Shown: in pieces, positions 1 through 6,192 of the stretch
How positions within the stretch are numbered: the stretch's first letter is position 1
Layout of the letters: each line of letters starts with the position of its first letter
Origin: Gammaproteobacteria bacterium
Lineage (GTDB): Bacteria; Pseudomonadota; Gammaproteobacteria; Enterobacterales; Alteromonadaceae
Assembly: GCA_027484495.1 (NCBI GenBank)
Contig: JAIXSW010000410.1
Coordinates: 1-6,192 of the forward strand
DNA: 6,192 bases
Direction: 5' to 3'
Program-made: the position numbers and the translations under genes
Notes under the pieces: model-generated
The model's database searches: none
What the model was told of the DNA's origin: nothing
The model's input: only the letters and a program-made list of their open reading frames with translations

Positions 1-2
1 CA

Positions 3-1013
3 ATGCTGTGGCGCAAGCTGATTAAACGGCTGGCTCGGCGCCCTGGCTTGCTGCTGTCGCTCTGCCTTGTCGTACCCTACGTGGTCGTGCCGCTCGCGGT
101 GGCAGGCGACAACACCACGCAGCGCGACGCTCACTGGCTGCGGGCCTGGCAGGATTTGCAGCAGTTGTCAGCGGACGACATGGCGGGCCGTGCCACCGGG
201 ACTGCCGGTAATCAGGCGGCGCGCTTGTATCTGCAGGCGCGTTTTACTGAGTTACAACTGCTGACCGCTGGCGACAGCTACTTTCAACCCTTTGCCTTTA
301 AAGAGGGCTTCAGTCAACGCCAGGGCGTCAACGTGCTGGGACTGCGGCGTGGCTGTGTGCATCCTGACCGCTATATCGTCGTTACGGCGCATTACGATCA
401 TCTGAAACCCCGCGGTAAAAAAATTTTTAATGGCGCTGATGATAATGCGTCTGGCGTGGCCGGCCTGTTGTATCTGGCTGCGCAGACACTGACCAAGTGT
501 CCGGCCTATTCGTATTGGTTTTTGGCGACAGATGCCGAAGAGATGGGGCTGGACGGGGCAAAAGCGTTTCTGGCGGCGCCGCCGGTACCGCGCGAACAAC
601 TACTGTTGAATATCAATCTGGATATGATCAGCCGCGGTGAAATGAATCAGCGTTTGTATCTGGCCGGTAAAAAACAATTTCCACAGCTGAGTGCGTTCGC
701 TGCCGCAGCAAAAACACCGCTAAAACTGACACTGGCGCATGACGGCCGTCAGTTACGGCTCGGCCGTCACAGCAGTGCTGCCGTTGATTGGGCTAACGCC
801 AGCGATCATGCGGTGTTTCGCAAAGCCGGGATGCCATATTTGTATTTTGGTGTCGACGTGCATCCGCAATACCATACCCCGCAAGACGACTGGCAACGGA
901 TTGATCCCGGTTATTTCCGCGCTGCGCTTGAATTAATTGAACAAAGCCGGCGCTGGGCTGATGCACTGCCACTGACGGAACTGGCCGCCGCTCAGAAATC
1001 CAGTGATAACTGA
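3..1013 (+). CDS. Exported M28-family zinc aminopeptidase
   Basis: A 336-residue protein that should hydrolyse N-terminal residues from peptides in the periplasm or outside the cell. The M28 di-zinc site is complete by motif: H130 in AHYDH, D146 in GADDN, the E179-E180 pair in DAEE (E179 as general base, E180 as ligand), D207 in NLDM and H291 in HPQYHTPQDD. The SDH motif at 267-269 is also typical. Residues 1-34 form a signal peptide: a basic start with K5, K8, R9, R12 and R13, a hydrophobic stretch at 15-33, and a probable AVA/GD cleavage after A34. C118 and C166 could form a disulfide. The start at position 3 gives a sensible signal peptide, but only two bases precede it, so a longer upstream start and the ribosome-binding site cannot be judged. 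The 3' end overlaps the convergent photolyase-like gene by 22 bases. The exact substrate is unknown; family assignment is firm. Confidence 0.93.
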   Translation: MLWRKLIKRLARRPGLLLSLCLVVPYVVVPLAVAGDNTTQRDAHWLRAWQDLQQLSADDMAGRATGTAGNQAARLYLQARFTELQLLTAGDSYFQPFAFKEGFSQRQGVNVLGLRRGCVHPDRYIVVTAHYDHLKPRGKKIFNGADDNASGVAGLLYLAAQTLTKCPAYSYWFLATDAEEMGLDGAKAFLAAPPVPREQLLLNINLDMISRGEMNQRLYLAGKKQFPQLSAFAAAAKTPLKLTLAHDGRQLRLGRHSSAAVDWANASDHAVFRKAGMPYLYFGVDVHPQYHTPQDDWQRIDPGYFRAALELIEQSRRWADALPLTELAAAQKSSDN

Positions 1014-1014
1014 G
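991..1014. repeat. Small inverted repeat spanning two convergent stop codons
   Basis: CTCAG at 991-995 and CTGAG at 1010-1014 are perfect inverted arms around a 14-base loop. The TGA of the minus-strand gene (992-994) and the TGA of the peptidase gene (1011-1013) lie in opposite arms. It is too weak, and has no T-tract, to call a terminator. The symmetry may simply follow from each stop being read as TCA/TGA on opposite strands, extended by one matching base on each side. Confidence 0.35.
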
Positions 1015-2506
1015 GTGCCGCTGCGGTCTTGACCGGGCGTCGCGGCTGCGGCCGTTTGCGGCTGGCGTGGCGTTCCCGTACATCTTCGCGGCCCTGTTGC
1101 CAGATTTGCTTGTCATATTGGCTGTGCCACTGGGTCAGCCGGCTGCGCGCCAGTCGGGTTGCCTGAACTAAATCGACGATGGGCAGCGGATAGTCCCGCC
1201 CGGGCACCCACTGAAATTGGCGTTGTAACGTGGCAGGCAATAACCAGGGTTGGTGCAGCCAGTCATTCGGCAGTCTCGCCAGTTCCGGACACCACTGCCG
1301 GATAAAATGACCGTGCGGATCTTTCATCAGGCTTTGTTTCAGCGGGTTATACATCCGGTTCGGATTGATCGATGTGGTACCGGACTGCATTTGGATCTGC
1401 GGATAGTGGATGCCAGGTTCGTAGTCGGTAAAACAACGGGCCAGATGCAAGGCCACCGGGCGCCAGTCCAGCCACAGCTGGTAGCTGGCAAAAGACACCA
1501 ACATTGCGCGGGCGCGAAAATGCAGCCAGCCGGTGGCGACTAAGCAACGCATCGCCGCATCGATCAGTGGATAACCGGTTTCACCGCGTTGCCAGGCCTG
1601 AAACAACGCCGGTTCAAACTGGTCCCGCATGCCCTGATACAGCGGCTGCATTGGTGAAAACTCAATACGCGGTTCATCTTCCAGCTTCTGGATAAAATGG
1701 CAATGCCAGCGCAGCCGGCTAAAAAAAGCCGCCAGGGCCTGCTGCTGTCGCGGATCGGTTTGTTGTTTCATCTGCAGGTACGTGTGTTGCTGCAGCTGGC
1801 GCAGACTGAGCTGACCGGCGCTCAGATATGGACTGAGTCTGGAACAACTCTGGCCGGCCCGTGCCGCAATCGAGATATCGCGCTGATAGTGTTGACTGCG
1901 AAACTGCCAGAAAGAATCCAATGTCGGTTGCAATGCCTGTGCTTGCTGTAGCTGCACCACCTGAGGCAATTCGCGGCGTTGCGGCACTTGCCACAACGAT
2001 TCGCACCAAGGCGCTGCGGTCAGAAAGGGCAATGCAGCCGGAGCGGCGACACAGGGACTCCGTAAAAAAGCATCGGCTTGTTCGAACCACTGATCCCGAT
2101 GCTGCAGACGTCGTTTGACCGCATGCTGACGATATTGCTGCCACGGCAAACCGAGTTCCCGCAGCAGTTTGCCAACCGCTTCGTCACGTTGATAAGTCCA
2201 CAGATTGCCGGTTTCCTGATGGCTGACGACTTGCTGCAGTGGAAATTCCCGGCACAGCTCGCGCAGGACCCGCGTTGCAGGCCCGCGTCGCACCAGTAAA
2301 GGTTGGCCCAATTGGCTGAGCTGCTGATGTAAGCCATAGACGGCATCGTGCACAAATTGCCATTGGCGTACCGAGGTGTCTGGCTGCTGCCAATAATCCG
2401 GTTCAATAATATACAGCGGTAAAACTGCCCCCTGTTGCAGCGCACGCACCAGCGGCTCGTGATCGTCGATCCGCAGATCACGTTTAAACCAGACCAGCGT
2501 CAGCAT
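992..2506 (-). CDS. Class I-related photolyase/cryptochrome-like flavoprotein with clamp-motif tail
   Basis: A 504-residue flavoprotein of the photolyase/cryptochrome superfamily and the third gene of the operon, starting 3 bases after the DASH stop. Residues 1-130 are the antenna-type alpha/beta domain, opening with WFKRDLRIDDHEPL. Residues from about 190 to 430 are the helical FAD domain, with LSPYLSAGQLS (224-234), GETGYPLIDAAMR (308-320), TGWLHFRAR (325-333) and FIRQWCPEL (401-409). Pipelines would probably call it deoxyribodipyrimidine photolyase, but several expected residues differ. The usual ELIWRE reads RLRWHC (264-269), TGWxHNR has F330 for the Asn, and the flavin-contact and Trp-triad segment is DYEPGIHYPQIQ (361-372), with no Asn or Trp. 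The tail at 471-504 is basic, then Ala/Pro-rich, and ends in QLSLDF, resembling a beta-clamp-binding peptide. Start context is weak: GGAA lies 9 bases upstream, within the DASH gene, so translational coupling is likely. Superfamily placement is firm; CPD repair activity is uncertain. Confidence 0.9.
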   Translation of the reverse strand: MLTLVWFKRDLRIDDHEPLVRALQQGAVLPLYIIEPDYWQQPDTSVRQWQFVHDAVYGLHQQLSQLGQPLLVRRGPATRVLRELCREFPLQQVVSHQETGNLWTYQRDEAVGKLLRELGLPWQQYRQHAVKRRLQHRDQWFEQADAFLRSPCVAAPAALPFLTAAPWCESLWQVPQRRELPQVVQLQQAQALQPTLDSFWQFRSQHYQRDISIAARAGQSCSRLSPYLSAGQLSLRQLQQHTYLQMKQQTDPRQQQALAAFFSRLRWHCHFIQKLEDEPRIEFSPMQPLYQGMRDQFEPALFQAWQRGETGYPLIDAAMRCLVATGWLHFRARAMLVSFASYQLWLDWRPVALHLARCFTDYEPGIHYPQIQMQSGTTSINPNRMYNPLKQSLMKDPHGHFIRQWCPELARLPNDWLHQPWLLPATLQRQFQWVPGRDYPLPIVDLVQATRLARSRLTQWHSQYDKQIWQQGREDVRERHASRKRPQPRRPVKTAAAPQLSLDF

Positions 2507-2509
2507 GAC

Positions 2510-3898
2510 TCAGTGTTCCGGCAGTTGCTGCAGCTGTTGTAAATACTGTTGCCAGGTCCAGGCTTGCGGTGCCGGCCAGCCCGGTTGGTCATAGGGCTGA
2601 TGACGATGTTGACCGTCGTCTGCTTTGCCGAGCAGCAAGCTGGTAAAGGCTGCGGCCTGATCATATTCCAGCGCCTGTTTCAGCGCATTAAAACTGCGCG
2701 GCGCTGAATACAATGCGCCGGCAATATAGGCCCAGTTGCCCCAGTTACTGGCTACGTCGTAATCCAGCAGCTGTTGTTCAAACCAGGCGGCGCCGAGGCG
2801 CCAGTCACAGCCGAGCTGAAACATCAGGTAACTGGCGACGTTCTGCCGGCCACGGTTAGACATCCAACCGGTTTGTGCCAGCAGCCGCATATTGGCATCA
2901 ATAAACGGCAGTCCGGTTTCACCCCGACACCAACGCTCGAAACCTTCTCCTGCCACGCCGGGTTGGCCCGGGACCAGATGTAAGCCCAGTCCCTGATGGC
3001 GAAAACATGCCAGTGGATGTTTGCGTTGCAGATGGCGGAAATATTCGCGCCACAGCAGTTCAAACCGCAACCAGTAACTGGATTCAGTCTGACCAAACTT
3101 ATACTCGTATTGCACGATCAACTGCCATGCCAGACGCACCGACAACGTGCCCTTGCTCAGCGGGATCGACAGGAAACTGGCAAAATCGGCGCCGATCAGC
3201 GCATTCCGGCTGAGCTTGTAATGCGATAAATGTTGCTGCAGATACTGTTCAAACCGCGGCAATGCCGCAGTTTCAGTCTGTGCCTGCCAGTCCATGATCC
3301 CTGGGTTCAGCTGAGCGGCCAGCGCCGGTGCCATTGTTGCTGGTGCCACAGTAGCCATGGCAGGCAGGTCTGATAAAGCGATGGCCGTGGCGACATTCAG
3401 AATGCCGTTTAACTGCGACACCGCCACTGCTTGCTGATGGGGCGGGCTGACGTTCAGCAGCGGTTCCCGTTGTTGACGAAAAGCGGTAAAGCTGCGCGGT
3501 AACGTGGCAAGGTCCGGTCTTAAATCGTCGGCCAGCAGTGAATTCAAATCCAGATACTGCATCGGCAGATCTGTACCCCAGCGATATTCGTCAATGGCGG
3601 TTGGTTCAGCCGCGGCGATCCGGTTGATTTGATACTGCGCACAGAGCTGGCGCAGCACTTTAGCGGGTTTACCCTGGCGCAATAACAGCGGGATCCCCAA
3701 ATTGGCCAGGCGCTGTTGAAATTGCAATAGCAGGCCAAGCTGCTGTTGCAAGCGACGGGAACTCGCGCGCTGGCTACGAAATTCGGCCGTTGGCAAGATA
3801 CACACCAGCAGCGCAACATCCCGTGCTGCCGGCAGGCTCAGCAGCGCGTTGTCATCAAGGCGCAGCAGGTCATTACATAACAACAGCCAACGGGTCAT
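2510..3898 (-). CDS. DASH-type cryptochrome/photolyase
   Basis: A 462-residue FAD protein. DASH cryptochromes repair CPDs in single-stranded or looped DNA and may also signal light. The C-terminal FAD domain is diagnostic: YWLRFELLWREYFRHL (275-290), GETGLPFIDANMRLL (326-340), TGWMSNRGRQNVASYL (343-358), the CDWRLGAAWFE segment and LLDYDVASNWGNWAYIAG (377-394). E280 and W283 match the lesion-contacting Glu and Trp of E. coli photolyase, N385 the flavin-contacting Asn, and W366 and W389 two members of the Trp chain; Y391 at the neighbouring Trp position is typical of DASH proteins. Oddities: the N-terminus reads CNDLLRLDDN where relatives have an Arg before NDLR and one Leu fewer; residues 180-197 are an Ala/Pro/Met-rich linker; and after GALYSAP the usual NDPRE loop and WLPEL stretch are not recognisable. 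It starts within an ATGA overlap with the upstream gene, with a good Shine-Dalgarno. Family is firm; activity is inferred. Confidence 0.93.
   Translation of the reverse strand: MTRWLLLCNDLLRLDDNALLSLPAARDVALLVCILPTAEFRSQRASSRRLQQQLGLLLQFQQRLANLGIPLLLRQGKPAKVLRQLCAQYQINRIAAAEPTAIDEYRWGTDLPMQYLDLNSLLADDLRPDLATLPRSFTAFRQQREPLLNVSPPHQQAVAVSQLNGILNVATAIALSDLPAMATVAPATMAPALAAQLNPGIMDWQAQTETAALPRFEQYLQQHLSHYKLSRNALIGADFASFLSIPLSKGTLSVRLAWQLIVQYEYKFGQTESSYWLRFELLWREYFRHLQRKHPLACFRHQGLGLHLVPGQPGVAGEGFERWCRGETGLPFIDANMRLLAQTGWMSNRGRQNVASYLMFQLGCDWRLGAAWFEQQLLDYDVASNWGNWAYIAGALYSAPRSFNALKQALEYDQAAAFTSLLLGKADDGQHRHQPYDQPGWPAPQAWTWQQYLQQLQQLPEH
2516..2519 (-). promoter_or_regulatory. Weak candidate ribosome-binding site of the third operon gene
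   Basis: GGAA on the minus strand sits 9 bases upstream of the ATG at 2506 and within the end of the DASH gene. It is a poor match to a full Shine-Dalgarno, so initiation probably relies on ribosomes terminating at the DASH stop 3 bases before the start codon. Confidence 0.35.
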
Positions 3899-5418
3899 AG
3901 TTGCTCCAGATGGATCAAAAGGTCGGCAGCCTTATCGCGCAGTGCTTGCTGCACTTCAGGGCTTTTACGGCGCCATTGCTGATAAGTTAGTTGCATGCGG
4001 GCATTGCCGCCGAGTTTGTCGCTGTTGCGGACGATAAAATCCCAATACAACGCATTAAATGGACAGGCCGTCGGGCCGGTGCTTTGTTTCACATCGTAGT
4101 GACAGTGTTGGCAGTAGTTGCTCATCTTGGCGATGTAATTGCCACTGGCGACATAAGGTTTTGACGCCAGCACGCCACCGTCAGCAAACAGCGCCATGCC
4201 GAGCGTGTTCGGCAGTTCGACCCACTCATACGCATCGGCATACACTGCCAGATACCATTGTGTCACGTCGTCCACGGATAACCCGGCCAGCAGCGCGAAG
4301 TTGCCGGTCAGCATCAGGCGCTGGATATGGTGCGAATAGGCATGATCGATAGTATGACGGACCGCCTGAGCCATGCAGTTCATCTTGGTGCCGGCATGCC
4401 AATACCAGCCTGGCAAGGGCCGATGCGCATCGAAAAAATTTAACTCGCGATACTGCGGCATGTTCAGCCAGTACAAACCCCGCACATATTCCCGCCAGCC
4501 AATGATTTGGCGGATAAAGCCCTCGGCGGCGGCCAGCGGCACCGCGCCGGCTTTCCATGCCTGTTCGACCTGCAGGCAAACCCAGCGCGCGTCAAGCAGG
4601 CCGCAGTTCAGATACATGCCGGCCAGACTATGGAACAAAAACGCTTCGTCCTGGCGCATCGCATCCTGATATTTACCAAACAGCGGTAAGCGATGCTGCA
4701 CAAAATGTAAAAAAGCTGCTCTGGCGTCCTTGCCAGTGACAGCGAAACAAAAGCGCTCCGCCTGACCCATATGACCGGCGAAATGGCGCTGCACCATGCG
4801 GATCACATCAAGGGTGATCGCATCCGGCGCAAATTCTGGCGCTTGTGGCAACGCTAAATCGGGCGGGCAGGGCAGCCGGTTCTCTGCATCAAAATTCCAT
4901 TGCCCGCCGACCGGACCAGTTCCATCCATCAACAGGCCGGTGTAACGGCGCATCTCCCGGTAAAAGTATTCCATCCGAAAACTCTGCCGGCCGTCGGCCC
5001 AGCGCCGGAACATGGCGTGGCTGCAGATAAACCGGTCGTCTTCGACAATTTCCACCGGCAGACCAAGTTGTTGCTGCCAGGTCTGTATCTCAGTCGCCAG
5101 CCGGTGTTCGGCCAATTCAGTCAGGCGGACGCTGTCGATACCGCTCTGTTGCGCCAGCACCTGGCGGACTGCGGCCAGCAGGGAGGGCACTTGCTGTTCG
5201 TAGTCGAAATAATGCACCGGATAACCCTGCGCCTGCAGCGTGACGGCAAAGTGCCGCATGGCACTGAACAACAGCACCAGTTTGAGCTGATGGTGTGGCG
5301 CGTAATGGGCTTCGGCCTTGACTTCCGCCATGACGATCTGGTCGCCGGGTTGTAGCGTGCGCAGTGAACTCAGCGCGGGGCTCAGTTGGTCAGCTGTCAG
5401 CAGAATTAACGCCGGCAT
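3895..5418 (-). CDS. phrB: Iron-sulfur bacterial cryptochrome / prokaryotic (6-4) photolyase
   Basis: A 507-residue protein of the FeS-BCP group (Agrobacterium PhrB, Rhodobacter CryB), which carries FAD, a ribolumazine antenna and a 4Fe-4S cluster; characterised PhrB repairs (6-4) photoproducts. The N-terminus, LILLTADQLSP, matches the family start, supporting the ATG at 5418. The four cluster cysteines are C348 (MNCMAQ), C436 and C439 (NYCQHC) and C452 (ACPFNALYW), each two residues before the Agrobacterium positions as I remember them (350, 438, 441, 454). The same offset places H363/H364 of YSHHIQRLM on the active-site histidines and W340 and W388 on the electron-transfer tryptophans. IGWREYVRG (306-314) and GMALFADGG (407-415) are further family blocks. 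It is first in a three-gene operon, with its TGA overlapping the next ATG. The leader is short and lacks a clear Shine-Dalgarno. The symbol phrB follows the Agrobacterium protein and is not E. coli phrB. The group is firm; lesion specificity is inferred. Confidence 0.94.
   Translation of the reverse strand: MPALILLTADQLSPALSSLRTLQPGDQIVMAEVKAEAHYAPHHQLKLVLLFSAMRHFAVTLQAQGYPVHYFDYEQQVPSLLAAVRQVLAQQSGIDSVRLTELAEHRLATEIQTWQQQLGLPVEIVEDDRFICSHAMFRRWADGRQSFRMEYFYREMRRYTGLLMDGTGPVGGQWNFDAENRLPCPPDLALPQAPEFAPDAITLDVIRMVQRHFAGHMGQAERFCFAVTGKDARAAFLHFVQHRLPLFGKYQDAMRQDEAFLFHSLAGMYLNCGLLDARWVCLQVEQAWKAGAVPLAAAEGFIRQIIGWREYVRGLYWLNMPQYRELNFFDAHRPLPGWYWHAGTKMNCMAQAVRHTIDHAYSHHIQRLMLTGNFALLAGLSVDDVTQWYLAVYADAYEWVELPNTLGMALFADGGVLASKPYVASGNYIAKMSNYCQHCHYDVKQSTGPTACPFNALYWDFIVRNSDKLGGNARMQLTYQQWRRKSPEVQQALRDKAADLLIHLEQL
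3904..3908 (-). promoter_or_regulatory. Ribosome-binding site of the DASH gene
   Basis: On the minus strand TGGAG lies 5 bases before the ATG at 3898, inside the last codons (His-Leu-Glu-Gln-Leu) of the upstream FeS photolyase gene. With the ATGA stop/start overlap, this supports the chosen start and translational coupling of the first two genes. Confidence 0.7.
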
Positions 5419-5437
5419 CAGTAGGAATTCATTGATT

Positions 5438-5466
5438 TGTATAACATTTGGGGAATTTCATCGCAA
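5438..5466 (-). promoter_or_regulatory. Candidate sigma-70 promoter of the photolyase operon
   Basis: Reading the minus strand, TTGCGA (5466-5461) is followed by a 17-base spacer and TATACA (5443-5438), with TGT directly before the -10 as an extended -10 element. Each hexamer matches consensus at four of six bases and the spacing is ideal. The predicted transcript would start near 5431, only about 12 bases before the ATG at 5418. Assigned by eye from consensus only. Confidence 0.5.
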
Positions 5467-5508
5467 AAGCAGCATCGGTAAAATGACTACGCGGGATTTT
5501 CTGCGCTG

Positions 5509-5536
5509 GATCAATGTTTCAGCCCGGCAGATCAAT
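5509..5536. repeat. Direct repeat GATCAAT, 21-base period
   Basis: Two perfect 7-base copies start 21 bases apart, that is two helical turns on the same DNA face; the second abuts the weak -35 candidate of the GAF gene. A 7-base repeat is expected by chance about once in a region this size, so an operator role is only a possibility. Confidence 0.25.
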
Positions 5537-5597
5537 TTACAACGGTGCCACTTTTCGTTAGGTTAGTTTTTCAGCAAACAGGTAGCGGGGGCGGGTT

Positions 5598-6192
5598 GTG
5601 GATCCACTGGAACAAATTTTACTGGATGTATCTGCATCGCCGCTGATTGATCTTGGCGCCTGGGACCAAGCCAGTCAGTTGATTCTGCAAAGCGTACAAC
5701 ACGGCTTGCAGGTGCAGCGCGTCAGTTTGTGGCTGTATGATCAGGATGATTACAGCATGGTCTGCCAAATGTTACTGGATGGTCATGCGCTGGCGACCGA
5801 GCCTTTGCGGTTAACCGCCAGCCAGTTTCCGGCCTATTTTCAGGCGCTGCGTCGTGAGCGTGCGATTGTGGCGCATGATGCCCGTCATGACGCCAACACC
5901 GCCGAGTTTCTGGAACCTTATCTGCGCTCACATCAGATTTTTTCCATGCTGGATTTACCGGTCCGCCATCTTGGCAAAATGATCGGCATTATTTGTTGCG
6001 AGCAGACCGGACAACCGCGCTACTGGCAGGATAGTGAAGTCCGTTTTGCTGCTGCACTGGCTGATCAGGTCGGCCGCGCCCTAAATGCCGATAGGTTTCT
6101 CAGTGCACAAAGCCAACTGGAACAACTGAATCTGCAGCTGGAGCAACGGGTGATGCTACGCAGCCAGCAGCTGGCTGATTCGGATGAAATTG
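5598..6192 (+). CDS. GAF-domain sensor protein, 5' part only
   Basis: An open frame of 198 codons that runs off the window. The GTG at 5598 is chosen because an in-frame TAG sits at 5583-5585, no ATG lies between, a G-rich stretch (GGGGG, 5587-5591) precedes it by 6 bases, and the next in-frame ATG would cut into the domain. Residues about 18-165 form a GAF domain. The segment SMLDLPVRHLGKMIGIICCEQ (116-136) followed by GQPRYWQDSEVRFAAALADQVG (138-159) is the characteristic C-terminal half of GAF domains found in sensor kinases and cyclic-di-GMP enzymes. Residues 167-195 are a Leu/Gln-rich coiled coil, with LEQRVMLRSQQL resembling linkers that lead into PAS, histidine kinase or GGDEF domains. 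The output domain lies outside the window. C56, C133 and C134 are present, but no chromophore attachment can be claimed. It is divergent from the photolyase operon and may share its control region. Confidence 0.8.
   Translation, partial: MDPLEQILLDVSASPLIDLGAWDQASQLILQSVQHGLQVQRVSLWLYDQDDYSMVCQMLLDGHALATEPLRLTASQFPAYFQALRRERAIVAHDARHDANTAEFLEPYLRSHQIFSMLDLPVRHLGKMIGIICCEQTGQPRYWQDSEVRFAAALADQVGRALNADRFLSAQSQLEQLNLQLEQRVMLRSQQLADSDEI

Larger units (their letters stand above)
5419..5597. other. Divergent intergenic control region
   Basis: This 179-base gap separates the minus-strand photolyase operon from the plus-strand GAF gene and must hold promoters for both. It contains the operon promoter candidate, a weak plus-strand candidate (TTTACA at 5536-5541, 17-base spacer, TAGGTT at 5559-5564), and a direct repeat GATCAAT at 5509-5515 and 5530-5536. 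A 27-codon ATG frame at 5483-5566 is present but has no convincing ribosome-binding site. No structured RNA or terminator was recognised. Confidence 0.6.

Noticed and set aside
54..66. Lipoprotein signal in the peptidase (LLSLC at residues 17-21)
   Set aside because: The residue before Cys is Leu, the Cys is early in the hydrophobic stretch, and a good AVA signal-peptidase I site follows at residue 34.
252..599. 115-codon minus-strand frame inside the peptidase gene
   Set aside because: It is antisense to intact zinc-ligand motifs and has no recognisable domain.
1024..1035. CGGTC-TT-GACCG hairpin as a terminator between convergent genes
   Set aside because: The stem is five pairs with a two-base loop and no T-tract, and it lies inside the coding end of the photolyase-like gene.
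3850..3898. Frameshift at the DASH N-terminus, suggested by the unusual CNDLLRLDDN motif
   Set aside because: The extra residue is in frame, flanking motif residues on both sides are preserved, and the start has a good ribosome site and ATGA overlap.
5424..5459. GGAATTC / GGAATTTC imperfect direct repeat, 28-base period, overlapping the operon promoter
   Set aside because: The match is short and imperfect and the spacing is not in helical phase.
5318..5566. 82-codon plus-strand frame ending in the intergenic region, with an internal ATG at 5483 giving 27 residues
   Set aside because: The first part is antisense to the FeS photolyase gene, the internal ATG lacks a clear ribosome site, and the peptide resembles nothing I know.
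5722..5931. 69-codon minus-strand frame
   Set aside because: It lies wholly antisense to the well-supported GAF domain coding sequence.

Overview
The window looks like chromosomal DNA from a Gammaproteobacterium. It has moderately high GC, dense gene packing, glutamine- and leucine-rich proteins and a full set of blue-light flavoproteins. An Alteromonadales/Rheinheimera-like source is my best guess, from protein style only. No mobile element, RNA gene or CRISPR array is visible.

Layout from left to right. (1) 3-1013, plus strand: an exported M28-family zinc aminopeptidase with all metal ligands and a signal peptide. (2) 992-5418, minus strand: three consecutive genes of the photolyase/cryptochrome superfamily, each from a different branch. 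In transcription order they are an iron-sulfur bacterial cryptochrome/(6-4) photolyase (5418 to 3895), a DASH-type cryptochrome (3898 to 2510) and a class I-related photolyase-like protein (2506 to 992). The first two overlap by the 4-base ATGA, and the second and third are 3 bases apart, so this is a tightly coupled operon. The last gene runs tail to tail into the peptidase gene with a 22-base overlap, which leaves no room for an intergenic terminator. (3) 5419-5597: a divergent control region with a plausible sigma-70 promoter for the photolyase operon. (4) 5598-6192, plus strand: the start of a GTG-initiated GAF-domain sensor protein that runs off the window and breaks off in a coiled coil.

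Together the operon looks like a compact light-dependent DNA repair or light-sensing cassette. The first gene keeps the four cysteines of the 4Fe-4S cluster and the (6-4) photolyase histidines. The second keeps the DASH flavin and DNA-binding signatures but has a divergent N-terminus and C-terminal segment. The third is the most interesting: it lacks several residues considered standard for CPD photolyases and ends in a basic, flexible tail finishing with QLSLDF, a match to the bacterial sliding-clamp-binding motif. This suggests, as inference, a flavoprotein recruited to the replication clamp. The divergent GAF protein could be a sensor linked to the operon, but the sequence shows only adjacency.
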